Assembly: GCF_963966145.1 (NCBI RefSeq)
Contig: NC_091051.1
Coordinates: forward strand, 9,920,001 to 9,984,000
Direction of reading: 5' to 3'
Source of the DNA: Tenebrio molitor
Lineage: Eukaryota; Arthropoda; Insecta; Coleoptera; Tenebrionidae
DNA length: 64,000 nt
Below are positions 37,774-49,435 of the stretch, piece after piece. The notes below the pieces were generated by a model, which ran no database searches, had not been told where the DNA came from, and was given only the letters and a program-made list of their open reading frames with translations. Every line of letters begins with the position of its first letter. The first letter of the stretch is position 1. Both the position numbers and the translations under genes were made by a program.

Positions 37774-38685
37774 TATTTGTTATGAACTTTTGTTTAAATT
37801 TAAAATAGATTCCGTCATGACTGAGTTTTATTAATGTTCATTAATTACTGTCATTAGAAACCGTTTTACAATATTATTAGAGTAACTGGTGCAGCTTGGA
37901 CAATTTTACTTCCAACACTTGCGCAAACCGTCACATTTGTATTCATAATCTATTGTTGTTAATAACGTGGTAAAAATCCAATTGTTACCAGGTAATATTT
38001 CAAATGATATCGACAATTTAAAAATCATTAGAACGACACACTAGGTACTTGTTTTTGCTGCGAGTAAATGTTTAAAATATTACAATATGCGTCTATTTTT
38101 GAATTATAACTGGGATGTTGATATTTTAAATTAAATGGTGTACGTAATACTGACTCATTTATGAAAATGCTATTGTGAAAAAAGTACGAAATAAAATTCG
38201 TAAAAAATCACTTGCGGATAATGCATCAGACATTCTTTACATTTATGTATTAAAAATGTTTTCTCCTACTGTAAGATTCTTAGATGTTGCGTGGTGTTGC
38301 GACAAAAATTCAGTGATTCAATTAATAACAACTTTTAATCAAATTGAAATTAAAAGAAGCTGAGACAAATATTCTGCAAATTTCGCTTTCAAGTGTCAGA
38401 AATGAATTAATAACGATTTTCATCAGATATATAAAATACGATGACTTCAACTCTGTGACAATAATGGATTGTCGACTTATCTTTGTTGTGAAAAAACATC
38501 AAGCGAATCTGTGCCTTGGAGCGACGTTCATATCTTGAATTCACAGAATATAACCCGCAATAAAAGGGTTCCCTAAAAGTGATAATTTTTGATTGTCTGA
38601 GTGTGCCCAACATTAATATAATATTATTTTAATAAATCCCCGATCTGTTAACTTAGGATTTTGGACATAGGAATGCATTGAGTAC
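37774..38685. other. AT-rich non-coding DNA
   Basis: Frames at 38175-38538 (plus) and 38407-38613 (minus) lack supporting signals. No repeat seen. Confidence 0.35.
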
Positions 38686-39066
38686 GTACAATGTGATCAA
38701 AAAGAAAACAAATCAGAGTAGGCGTTGCCAATTAGTCATGTCGTAGTGGAATTCTATGCAAATAAGCGGGGGCGTAGACAATTTGTGGTCTCAAACGCTA
38801 CTTTATAATAAATCATAAATTTATAAAATTAATAAGAGCAACATTTTACATTCATAAGAATGGGTAATTTACCAGGTTTATTGCCAAACGCGACGCCGCT
38901 GGGAAGCAGATTTTTCGCTGAGGTATGATTTATATAAAGTGGCGTTTGAGACACCAGATTGTCTACGCCCATGCATTGAACGCTTATTTGCATAGGATTC
39001 CGCTCCGACATGACCGATAATTTGCAACGCCTACTCTGATTTGTTTTCTTTTTGATCACTTTGTAC
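38686..39066. mobile_element. Foldback element with long inverted repeats, 381 bp
   Basis: gtacaatgtgatcaaaaaga on the left pairs with tctttttgatcactttgtac on the right. The match continues for about 59 bases (gagtaggcgttgc / gcaacgcctactc). It then resumes further in (gcaaataagcg / cgcttatttgc and gtctcaaacg / cgtttgagac), giving arms of about 125 bases in all. A core of about 120 bases separates them. A partial copy lies at 27049-27420. Confidence 0.85.
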
Positions 39067-41158
39067 ATTATTTTATTATAGAAAAAGTAATTATTCTTTT
39101 GTAATTAACAATAATTTTGTATTATTCTAATGAATAATGTTAATTAAGTGGAAAGGGTTACGTTTTAAAATGTTGACTTTCCACGTAGCATGCAAGTAAA
39201 ATGATTGTGTGTCGATTATTCGAGCTGATAACCCTAAAACGTAATTTTTCAAAAGGGTAATTGTATTAAAAGGAAGGGTGTATAATTTGAAGCGAATTCT
39301 GGTGTCGCTCGTATCACGGTAATGGGTGTGATTATCAATCGTCATCCGTTAATTCAGCTATTAGGTTGTTAAGATAGCGAAGCTGTATGAGTTGTAATAA
39401 CGCGTTGGCCGCGAGGCTTATAGATGTTCTGGGGATAGAACGCGAGATTGTCTTTGTATGCAAGGGAATGGCTTTTATATTGCATTATTTGAAGAAACAT
39501 TTGCTTTTATAGTTACATATGCATGTAACGGCAATTTGGCGAAACTATGTGTTCTTCTGGCGTAGTAAAAATATTCGCGTTCTCTTCTGCATACGGTTCA
39601 AATAAAAATGGAATTAATTTATTTTCTCCATAAACTAGATTTAAATAAAACAGAGGCTTTGCAGAACAGTGGTGGCACACACAGACAAAATAAATGATAT
39701 CGCATGCCCGTGACACTTATAATAAAATAAAAGCAAAATCCTTTTCAATATGGCAGCGTAGAGAGGACCGCAAAACTTTCTATGACGTTCAGTATTGGAC
39801 ATTACAATCAATCCTTGACGCGAGATCAGCTTTACAATGAACAAGGGTCCGGTATAAATAAAAGATGGCACCGGTGATATCACCGCGTCCAATACAACTC
39901 TAACTATATAGGAAATGAAAATAAGCACCCGAAGGCGACGTTAAACGGTCCTAATCTGCGATAGGCCGACCTACGTCATGACTCGACCAACAACAAAAGG
40001 GACAAATCATATGCGGAGATTGACGACATAATTTTTTCCCAAAACGACAATCGCTGCGTCGAAGCCGCTTTTAAAGATGATAGATACTTTGAAAAACGAT
40101 ATTCCGATAAATCCACAGCAATAAACTAAAAATGGAAATTGTACACTTTATGTGTATTCCTGAATATAAATGACGTTACAGGTTCGTCAAGATAAAGCTT
40201 CCACTTGGCCCAAACGAAAAAAATTTCAATGTCGACAAACCTAATTGTGTACTAATAACAGAATGGTAATAACAATAATTGTATTATTATAACCGTTCCT
40301 ACTACTGACCCGGCAGTTGTGGCTGTTGCTACCAAGTAATAACCAGCAGATAGATAATTATGGGAAGCAACGGCAAGCTCCCAACCCCAGTCCAGCTTTA
40401 TACTGTTACTCAAATAATATCTTTATTGTTGTTTATTGTTTCATCACGATATCAGAGAGGTGAGCAATAACGATAAACCTGTGCGGAGTATGAGCTCGCC
40501 TCCCTTATCATCACGGAAGTCATCTCACGTCTAATGTTTTTTAAATTGCAATCCTAAACTATTATTTTAATTTTTCCATAGTGTGAGGTATTGGTTTTTG
40601 ACCTGGAATCCGCGGATGTCGGCGGGGCGTCCGAAAAAAGGATATACGAAGGCTTAATAAATGTAATGGGCTTTTACAATTGAAATGGAAAGAAGAGAAC
40701 TCTTGAAGATATTAGATCTTGGTTTAAGTTTAGTTGCCCCTCTCACTTAAGCGCCCCTAATTTATTTTAAAAGGAAACTAATGTCACGCTACTAATCACT
40801 TGAAGCGGGTGGCACAAAAATAATATCGTGAAGAAGATTGAGAAACGGTTGTTTACAGTAAGATTATTAGCCTGATTTCTTCTAATTCCTTAATTTGTAA
40901 TTCATTTCATGTTTTAATTTGTTAGGTTAAATAAGTTGTTCCTTTTAACTGACTTAAATTTGTTTAAATTTTCTTGAGCTACATACATTTTACAACGCTT
41001 CGTCAGTACAAATCAAGCAAAATGATCAGTTTTGGAGAAATTTTCAACAAAAAAAAAATCAGCTTGATATTGACGTTGTCACATTCCTTAATTCTTTCAT
41101 TTAGCAATGTATATAGTCATTGCAATATCAGCGGGACATGTGCTATGCTACATGTATC
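39067..41158. other. Non-coding DNA
   Basis: Frames at 38829-39928 on the minus strand look like chance. 39400-40800 is relatively repeat-poor; no exon is supported. Confidence 0.35.
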
Positions 41159-41324
41159 GAGCGATCAAATTAATTTGTAATCGAGTCATTCATGGATTTG
41201 AATCCATATGTTTTTTGCGAGTGATATGTCGAGATTTAACCTATGTTTCAAGCTGTAGAGCTCAAGTAACGACATACGATTTCGGATTCATGGATAATTC
41301 GATTACAAATTAATTTGATCGCTC
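41159..41324. repeat. Foldback MITE with 26-base perfect arms, 166 bp
   Basis: gagcgatcaaattaatttgt plus aatcga (41159-41184) is perfectly complementary to 41299-41324. The end motif gagcgatc also starts the larger element at 46761. Confidence 0.8.
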
Positions 41325-41984
41325 TTTATTACAGGTGCCTTGAAAATGTTAACAGATGTAACACGTGAGGAAAGCCACAGGTAAAAGTTAGTTTTGCATA
41401 AGATAAGTATACTACTTAGTTAAATCAATAAAATATGCCATAGAAACCAAGTAGATTTTTTATGAAATACGTAAAACGAAAATTTTATAAACTGATGAAA
41501 TAATAAAAAATAAAATAAATAAAAATAACTTTAAAGAAAAAAAATCTTGTGTTTAAAATACTGTTCGACTTTTAGCAATCTAAATAGATATTTATAAACT
41601 TGTTTGCTATTTAAATTAATTCACAATCATTATTTTTGAGCATGAATAATAAAAAATAGGAAACATTCATAACATCACAGCTGGAATTGGGATTTCCCAA
41701 AAATCCTTCTAATTAAGTACAGACAATTCTATATGTATTTCATTTTTGTATTTAGAATATTTTAGCAAAGATATGATATGACATTGACCAATTAAAGATA
41801 CATGTGCTTATTTTATGTCTATTTCAATGAAGAAATCTAAAAAACCTAAAGGAGGCAGTTGAGTTCCATTTATTATTGAAAACATTATTTTTTCAAAAAA
41901 TTTACCATGAACGGGCTAAATGTTTTAATGTATTTATGTTTATTACAGTTTTTGCCATTTAACTAAATTAAAAAAGGCACAAAT
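41325..41984. other. AT-rich non-coding DNA
   Basis: No supported feature. Confidence 0.35.
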
Positions 41985-42148
41985 TATACAGTGTGGTGAT
42001 AAAGTAAGGAACAAAATTTATAATTGCATTATTTAATGTTTTCAGGCGAAACGCTCGGACAGGTCAATTTTATTTTTTAATTACCAACCTTATGACAAAT
42101 TTTACTTCAAAAAATTTTATTTAATTTTTAACGTAAAATTGTTTTTCA

Positions 42149-45022
42149 ATGGGATTATTTAAAATCTTAAACTTTGTGCTCTATTATCAAAATGTTAGAG
42201 GTCTTAACTCTAAGCTACAGGATATTCGCTTGTCATCTAGTTCAGCTCCGTATGACTGTATAGCCCTGTCTGAGACTTGGCTGTCTGAATCTGTTTTGGA
42301 TGGTGAGGTACTAGACTTGGATGCATATAATCTATTTAGATGTGATAGAAATTTTTCTGCCTGCGGTAATAGAAGGGGAGGTGGTGTTTTGCTGGCAGTG
42401 AGAAGAACCATCAGGGCTGTTTGCCTTCACATTAATGAACTTGATGACTCTAGGATGCCTAAACATGTTGATATCTTGCTGGTCAGAATTTTCCTAGATA
42501 GCTGCTCCGTCATTATTTGCCTAGTGTACATTCCTCCGGCTTGTAGAATCGACGACTATATAGTTCTCTTTGACTCCCTTATGGCAACTGATATGTTATT
42601 TGATAATAATCTATTAATCATAGGTGACTTTAATATGCCTGATTTCCTAACTTTATCACAATCGCGGGGTTATGCAACAACATCCTCCATATATACACAT
42701 TTTTCTCGCTTTTTAGATTTCTTTAATATGAGGCAGTTTAACGAAATTGTGAATAGTATTGGCAGGTTGCTAGACTTAGTTATGTGCAATAAGTCCTGCC
42801 GTGTTGCTAAAGCAGACGATGTCCTTGTTCCGGAAGACAACTACCACCCGGCACTGGAGATAACTACGAGCTGGACGGAAGACACTCATAGCTTTCCGAC
42901 TTTCTCTTCTTTGAACTATAACTTTAGAAAAGCAGACTTTTATAGTCTATATATTGAGTTGTCTAGTATAGATTGGTCGTTTCTAGAACAAGCATATGAA
43001 ACTGAGAGTGCTGTCGATTTGCTTTATCAAAGGTTATACTCAGTTTTTGATAAACATATTTCGAGGAGGGGTGGGTCTCTTGGCACGTATCCTGCTTGGT
43101 TTGACAGGGAACTGATATACTTAATAAGGAGGAAGTATAAGGCATGGCAAAGATATAAGCGTTCAGAACGAATTCATGCCTACAATATTTTTAAACAACT
43201 CAGAACCGAGGTTAAGGTGAAAGAAAGACACGCATACAATAATTACGTGAATAGGATGAGCGCCAGTGTCAAAGCTAATCCTAAATACTTTTGGAGTTTT
43301 GTGAACTCGATAAAAAAATCCACCTCAATTCCAGACGTCATGAATTATGATGGGTCTATATTAAAAGATCCTAAAGATATCGTAGATAAGTTTGCTGGGT
43401 ACTTCTCGAAATCATTTATGGTAAATAATAAAAATCAACAATCTAATCAACGTCCTACTGAACTTGTGAACAAAAACGTGTTATACTTAAACGATATATC
43501 TGATGATGATGTACAAAAAGCTATAAAAAAGCTGAAAAATAGTCAAACGGCTGGCCCTGACCAAATACCCTCTTTTTTACTTTGTGACTGTAAAACAATT
43601 TTCTCAAGTCCCCTAAAAATAATCTTTAATCTTATTGTTAAAACTTCCGTGTTTCCAGCTAAGTGGAAGGAATCTCGACTCTGCCCAATATTCAAAAATG
43701 GTGATAAGTCTGATATAACCAACTATCGGCCAATAGCAATAATCAACAACTTTGCTAAAATTTTTGAATTTATTCTGTTTGAAAGAATATATCACCACAT
43801 ATCGTCAAAAATCTCTGTTAACCAGCATGGCTTTATGGTTCGAAGATCTACCGTCACTAATTTGGTTTCCACCACGCAATTTTTGTGTGAAAGTTTGGAT
43901 GCGCACGGGCAGGTTGATGTTATATATATGGACCTGTCCAAAGCATTTGATCGCGTGAATCACAGGTTACTGCTTTATAAATTAGATGATTTCGGTTTGT
44001 CCGATGGGTTGATTTTGCTCATTGAGTCATATCTTCAGGAAAGGGTTCAGTTTGTTCAATATAGGGGCTTCAGATCGGAATCTTTCTCTCAAACTTCAGG
44101 GGTTCCTCAGGGTTCTGTCCTTGGACCTCTGTTTTTTAATATATTTATCAATGATCTGACCTCTTTATTAAATGAAAATTTTCAAATGTATGCTGATGAT
44201 TTGAAGATTTATCGTACAGTTTCGACACTTGATGATTGTTCTAGGTTACAGAAAGATCTTGACATCATTCAAAAATGGTGCAATGACAATGATCAGCTAA
44301 TCGATACTAAGAAGTGCTATGTGCTGACTTTCTCAAGGAAGTTAGACAAGATTATATGTGACTACTGCATAGGTGGGGTAAAGATACTGCGTGCTACTGA
44401 ATTCAGGGATCTTGGAGTTGTGTTCGATTGTGGTCTCACTTTTCGCAATCATATTGAATATGTGACATCTGCTGCCTACAAATCTCTGGGTTTTGTTCTT
44501 CGTAACAGGAGATTATTCCATAGTGCTGAGGCAATTGTATCGCTTTATAAGGCTTATGTGCGATGCAAATTGGAGTATGCTGGTATTGTTTGGTCACCAA
44601 TATACAATAACCACACCTGGGCCTTGGAGAAGATTCAAAGACATTTTGCTAAATTTTTGGTATTTAATGAAACTGGTCAATACCCACCTAGGGGACTTCA
44701 GCAGGAAACCCTTTTAGAATGTGTTCAGCTTCATTCATTGGCGAGTAGACGGGATTTTGCTAAAATCAAATTTCTGTCGGATGTCCTCAGCTTTTCTGTT
44801 GAATGCCCCTACCTTTTGTCAAAGCTTCTTATTAAGGTTGCTGCTTTTAATTGTAGAAGATGTGAAGTTTTTGAACTAAGATCTGCGAGGACAAATATTC
44901 TACTAATGTCACCGTTATACCAGATGGTTAACAGCTGTTCAACCAAAGCTGACTCCAATAAAATCGACATATTCTTTACAAGACCCTCTGAACTCAGGTC
45001 TGTCCTGACATATGCCTCTTAA
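42149..45022 (+). CDS. LINE ORF2: apurinic-type endonuclease plus reverse transcriptase (jockey/CR1 group)
   Basis: A single open frame of 957 codons without stops. Residues 14-19 QNVRGL, 41-45 SETWL, 159-166 GDFNMPDF and 230-235 DNYHPA match the apurinic/apyrimidinic-type endonuclease that nicks the target; its catalytic Asp, Asn and His are present. The reverse transcriptase follows: KWKESRLCPIFKNGDK (505-520), DITNYRPIAI (522-531), YMDLSKAFDRVNH with D595, GVPQGSVLGPLFF (651-663) and YADD at 681-684. No RNase H domain was recognised, and the C-terminal part carries a Cys-containing tail (FNCRRCEVFE). No ORF1 lies upstream, only about 150 bases before the older element's arm, so the copy is probably 5' truncated and the first residues may be fortuitous. 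The intact frame suggests a young insertion. Jockey versus CR1 cannot be separated here. Confidence 0.92.
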   Translation: MGLFKILNFVLYYQNVRGLNSKLQDIRLSSSSAPYDCIALSETWLSESVLDGEVLDLDAYNLFRCDRNFSACGNRRGGGVLLAVRRTIRAVCLHINELDDSRMPKHVDILLVRIFLDSCSVIICLVYIPPACRIDDYIVLFDSLMATDMLFDNNLLIIGDFNMPDFLTLSQSRGYATTSSIYTHFSRFLDFFNMRQFNEIVNSIGRLLDLVMCNKSCRVAKADDVLVPEDNYHPALEITTSWTEDTHSFPTFSSLNYNFRKADFYSLYIELSSIDWSFLEQAYETESAVDLLYQRLYSVFDKHISRRGGSLGTYPAWFDRELIYLIRRKYKAWQRYKRSERIHAYNIFKQLRTEVKVKERHAYNNYVNRMSASVKANPKYFWSFVNSIKKSTSIPDVMNYDGSILKDPKDIVDKFAGYFSKSFMVNNKNQQSNQRPTELVNKNVLYLNDISDDDVQKAIKKLKNSQTAGPDQIPSFLLCDCKTIFSSPLKIIFNLIVKTSVFPAKWKESRLCPIFKNGDKSDITNYRPIAIINNFAKIFEFILFERIYHHISSKISVNQHGFMVRRSTVTNLVSTTQFLCESLDAHGQVDVIYMDLSKAFDRVNHRLLLYKLDDFGLSDGLILLIESYLQERVQFVQYRGFRSESFSQTSGVPQGSVLGPLFFNIFINDLTSLLNENFQMYADDLKIYRTVSTLDDCSRLQKDLDIIQKWCNDNDQLIDTKKCYVLTFSRKLDKIICDYCIGGVKILRATEFRDLGVVFDCGLTFRNHIEYVTSAAYKSLGFVLRNRRLFHSAEAIVSLYKAYVRCKLEYAGIVWSPIYNNHTWALEKIQRHFAKFLVFNETGQYPPRGLQQETLLECVQLHSLASRRDFAKIKFLSDVLSFSVECPYLLSKLLIKVAAFNCRRCEVFELRSARTNILLMSPLYQMVNSCSTKADSNKIDIFFTRPSELRSVLTYAS

Positions 45023-45180
45023 TATAGCAAGAATATATATAAGCTGGCAGTAAGTGTGATTCCTAATGGGAGAGTAGTATCATGCTGCTACTCATTCCAC
45101 TTACTGCCTAACTAATGATAGCTTGCCTGTAATTAGGTCATTACCTGTTGGCAAGCTTAACTAAATAATAATTAAAATAA
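45023..45180 (+). other. LINE 3' untranslated region with two stem-loops and an AT-rich tail
   Basis: ggcagtaagtg (45046-45056) pairs perfectly with cacttactgcc (45098-45108), with an inner gagtag / ctactc pair. A second stem, agcttgcc and ggcaagct, spans 45120-45157. The end is (TAA)-like, aataataattaaaataataa, not a pure poly-A. Such 3' hairpins can serve as the template-recognition site of the LINE's own reverse transcriptase; that role is inferred. Confidence 0.65.
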
Positions 45181-45725
45181 TAATAAATCTATAGTTTATT
45201 TTAATAGACCAAATAATTTAGAACATTTACGGTAGAGAATTCGCGCTGAAATGGAACAAATCAGTGACACTATTGAGCGCAGTGTACAATGTTTACACTC
45301 ATGTCGTTGAGTGCCAAATGGTCGGGGGGGCAATTTCAACATTTGTGTTAAATTTTATTGTTAACCTTAGATGTTTAACTTTATTTGTTCTTGTTTGAGC
45401 TCAATTAAAATTTTTACAGTAAAATTTAAATTAAATTTTTGAAGTATAATTTGTGATTTTCTCAAAGAAATTGTTATGTAAGGTAACAATTTTTTTCATT
45501 CATCGTTTATCTAATAGGATGAGAAAGAGAAGAAAAAAGTGGGGGTTGTTATTTAAGAAAATTGGTGATGACGTCATTGCGCAAAAACCATTCACGTTAT
45601 TTAAACAAATTGCACGTCACATGTTGGTATTTTTAGAAATAAAATCGACCTATCCGAGCAATTTTCTTAAAAACATCAAATAACGCTATTATAAATTTTG
45701 TTCCTTACGTTATAACCACACTATA

Positions 45726-46369
45726 CAGGGATTATACAGCGAATACTAAATATTGGCAGCCCAAACCTTTCACTTTCTAACATTTTAAATGTCGTTTTGC
45801 AATTTAAAATTTAAATGTCCAGGCAAAGAACGTGTCCTGTGTTTAAAAAAAAATTAGACTCAGCAATCTTTGATTGACGTTCTGAGCTTACAATAAGTCT
45901 TATAAATGAATAAATAATTTCTTTAAATGATCTCAGATTGACCTTCCTAATAGTCATTATATGATAAGTACTTATTGTAATTATATGAAAATTCCAAATA
46001 TTTTTTTAACGATGTCAACAATTCTTCGAAATTTGAGTTGTTAACATTAAAATTCACATCTCGTTTCAATTTTTTCATCCAACCCACAAGTTTCATTTTA
46101 ATGAGCTCACAAATAACCATTCATTTTTTTGTGTTGGATATTGTGGTTGCTTTGATATTTTTTACGAAGGGGAAATATTGAAAAAAATATTATTATGTAA
46201 TGAAATGGAGTCAATGTTTAAAACCTTCTATTTTCGATTTTTACAAAAGATGCAAAGTTGAAACTCCAACTAAAATTAAATCTGTTTTGTTTCAATGAAA
46301 ATTTTATATTTAAATAATTTTTTCTCTCCTCTTTGATTTATATTATAAGTCATCTAATTATACTAATGG
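45726..46369. other. AT-rich non-coding DNA
   Basis: It begins tacaggga right after the outer element's end, which could be the left end of yet another TACAGGG element. No right end was found. Confidence 0.3.
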
Positions 46370-46705
46370 TACCGTGCGATCAACAATTATTTAAATAGAG
46401 AAGCCTTTGAGGTTTTGGACGTAGGTACACAGATACTCTGGAATGTATGGAAGTATTTTTGGTTGCATATACCTGTTTCAATTTAAATTTTGAAATTTTT
46501 GCCGAAACTCGGTCAAATAGGAACAGCGTTATATGTCATTTCTCCGTTATGAAAATGAGATTCAGTGATGAATCTTTTGTGTTCTGAAGTAGAAACCATT
46601 TTTGCGTTAAAATTTGATTAATAGTGACAGTTGTTTGACGTTTATTACCTGACACTGTCAAAATCATAGCCCCCCCTCATCTAAGTAATTGTTGATCGCA
46701 CGGTA
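46370..46705. mobile_element. MITE, 336 bp, with 6-base target duplication
   Basis: Perfect 20-base inverted ends taccgtgcgatcaacaatta and taattgttgatcgcacggta. The flanks carry taatgg on both sides (46364-46369 and 46706-46711), which looks like a target site duplication. No coding frame. It is neighboured by a related element at 46761. Confidence 0.85.
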
Positions 46706-46760
46706 TAATGGATTACGGTAATATTCTCCTTAAATAATTTATTCATTATTCAATACCAAT

Positions 46761-47110
46761 ATCGAGCGATCCATTGAATTTGTTATTAAAGTTGGCGCTG
46801 GAACTGAAGCCGTAAGTCTTTTTGAATCGATACACTTATTTAAATAAATCAATAACAATTAAATCATGTTACAAAATGTTATCAGTGGAGTTAAACGAAG
46901 GGCCCGTTTGTACTTAGAACAAAATGGTGAACATTTTCAGCACATGTTGTAACACTGTTTAATAAAATAAACATTACCATTGTAATTAATTCGCCATTTT
47001 CTGTTTTACAATTGTCATTAAATGTGACGTTTGTCGCGATAGTTCAAAACTAGACATGCCTCGACAGTTACAGCGCCAACTTTAACAACAAATTCAATAG
47101 ATCGCACGAT
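46761..47110. mobile_element. MITE, 350 bp, ATCGNGCGATC ends
   Basis: The left arm atcgagcgatccattgaatt and the right end, whose reverse complement is atcgtgcgatctattgaatt, match at 37 of 40 bases, continuing to agttggcgctg. The gcgatc motif is shared with the element at 46370 and with the foldback at 41159. Non-coding. Confidence 0.8.
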
Positions 47111-49202
47111 AGTTTTTACATGGTATTTTGCTCCATTCAAAATTGTATTGTTTTTTGTCCATTATTCAATCAGTATGTTTTTAATTTTTTGGAATTCATA
47201 ATTGACATTTCTTTATTTCAGTCCTAGACTAGGCTAAACATGCCAAAATGTTATGTCGTTTTCGAAAACTAAATGTCTTTAGTTCTCAAGCTATCATTCA
47301 CTTCTGTTATCACTCATTCATCGTATGTTGTTCTTTTAATTTTGAAAATAAACAGTAACCATTAGAGGCCAGATCAGATCAATGGCTAGTTACTCTTACT
47401 TCTTAAAACCGGCATTATGGATAGCGCCCTTGGGAATTCAGCTCTTAAACTGGAGAGCTCGCCTGAACCACATCTCTTCTTCCTTTTTGTCTTTTTCAGG
47501 TAACTAATTTTTAAACCCCAAAAGAAGCACAATTCAATTTAACATGCTACTCTCGATAACTTTGTTTGTGTTGTAAGTAATAACCCCTTAACGCCATGGC
47601 GAATAAATGATGAACCAGCCTCGTATGTCGTTCAAAACTAGAACTTTTGATAATTATCACGGTTGCATTTGGTGTTTTGTGAAGATTTCAATGCAAACAT
47701 TACTGCCACGTGTCACGTTACGAACACGAAATATAGGTCACTCCCGTTCTAACTTCTATTTAATAGTAAACCTTTGATCACATCGCAAATACTGCCGTTA
47801 ATGAGCAATAATTTGTTGCTACGTAAGTTTCTGTACGTCTTCCGATACAAGCACAATCGATGTTGCCGTTCTATATTTCATGAGCGAACGTCACCATACC
47901 CCAGTTAGAAGATCTTACCGTAGGTCGAGATACCGCCGACGAGTTTTCGTGGGGGCAGTAATTGCAACTAGGTGACGAAAATAAAAGTTGTTGCGGTCAA
48001 ATCGATCGTAGTTCCTGGAGGCTGCGTCTGTTCCGGGCGCCTCACAATAAGTTTTCCAGACGTTAACTGTTAGTTAGTTGGTAGCATATACAAGTCACAA
48101 ATCAAGGCGGCCATATTCAGGTTGGAAAGTTTGTGCGCCCGTGGTATTAACTCCCCACACATCAATCACCCCTTGAAAGATAGGAAATGAACAAACCTAA
48201 CCTGCTCCCGATTTTATATACGGGTTTCATGTACGCCTTTTGTTCCGCCGTTGTTGTGATACTCCCTTGATTGACTAGCACGCACTGCCAACCATCTATC
48301 GGAAACCGTCCCCAAAAATACCACACTGATATGTACACCTTTCCTATTAGCCGAGTGGACGGAAGGAGGGAAGTCGTCTGTACTCCAGTTGTGACAAATG
48401 CGTTTTAATAAACTGGATCAGATTAAAATCTTTATCGATGGTGACACTTTTCCAAGGCCACCCCCACGTGCTTATCAAGTTGTATCTAAGTGTAACTCGG
48501 CTTGTTATCAAACAAAACAACTATCCCAGGAAGTTTGACAACTCTGACAGTTAATAAAATAGTTATTCGAAGTTCTACTCCACATCTGTAGTAATAAACT
48601 TGTGAGATTTGCAGTGCTGATGATGAGCTAATCAACGCTTTTCAAGAAAATTTTAGTGATCTTTGCGAAAAAAAAGACATTTTTGTTTGTCTATATTTTT
48701 TCAATCAAGTCTGGGTAAAATTGTAACATAGGTATGTTAATAAGTGGGGACGGGATCAGGATCATTACTGATGGTGACAGCCCTGGCTAGAGGTTGTTCG
48801 TGATAGGTATCTTTTCGACCCTTCGCGCTAGTTATGTTGACAGACTGACGCACCCTCCAATATAAGCGATATTTGACGGTTCCAAGATGTTCTGACGGTG
48901 GCGTGTTATTGAAAATGACGATGTTTACTCTTATTTTATTATTTATTATTTCCGCTGGTAAAGAGTTTGGTGCAATGCGACCGGGAGTAACAGCGGAACA
49001 ATCAACGAAATGAGACCAGTCGCTTATCTTCATCGAAATGTCTCTTGGGAGAGACCATTATAAAAATAACTAAAATTTTCATTTCAGACATGTATAAGCA
49101 TATTATGCACAACATTATTTAATCCTTTTTATGTTGCATGGTTCAATGTACCTTCAAATGAATATTTATTATTCTTTTGTCCAGTGTAATTAATTCTAAT
49201 TC
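47111..49202. other. Repeat-poor non-coding DNA
   Basis: A possible acceptor-plus-donor sequence (tttttcaggtaact, near 47497) has no coding frame attached. No gene is supported; the minus-strand frame at 48737-49033 has no known motif. Confidence 0.35.
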
Positions 49203-49435
49203 TACAGGGTCATTATAAATGATTGTCCCATCGCAGTTGCCGTTGAAAACCACACAAATTTTGGATGTGCCGCAGCCTCGCAACGTTAGCAAAACTAGTA
49301 CACTTGATTTCCACTACCGCCAGGAGCGCTACCTATCCGCGATACTAGTCTCACTCATTTTATAAGGCTTGCGGCACATTAATCCCTGTCACCAACGCCA
49401 ACTGCGATGAGACAATCATTTATAATGACCCTGTA
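49203..49435. mobile_element. TACAGGG-ended MITE, 233 bp
   Basis: The left end tacagggtcattataaatga is the perfect reverse complement of the right end tcatttataatgaccctgta. Matching continues inward (ttgtcccatcgcagttg / caactgcgatgagacaa). Short and GC-richer than neighbouring elements. A TA target is consistent. Confidence 0.85.

Larger units (their letters stand above)
41985..45725. mobile_element. Terminal-inverted-repeat element split by a LINE insertion
   Basis: The left end tatacagtgtggtgataaag and the right end, whose reverse complement is tatagtgtggttataacgta, are diverged inverted repeats. The matching is best over the outer 60 bases (shared gtaaggaacaaaatttataa) and continues to about 150 bases (gctcggacaggtc / gctcggataggtc; taccaac in both). 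The left remnant is 41985 to about 42145 and the right remnant about 45200-45725. Between them sits the LINE, on the plus strand. Arm divergence shows the outer element is the older layer. Its superfamily is unknown. Confidence 0.75.

Noticed and set aside
47490..47510. tttttcaggtaact resembling an acceptor joined to a donor
   Set aside because: No coding frame on either side. A recursive splice site in the presumed intron is possible but unsupported.
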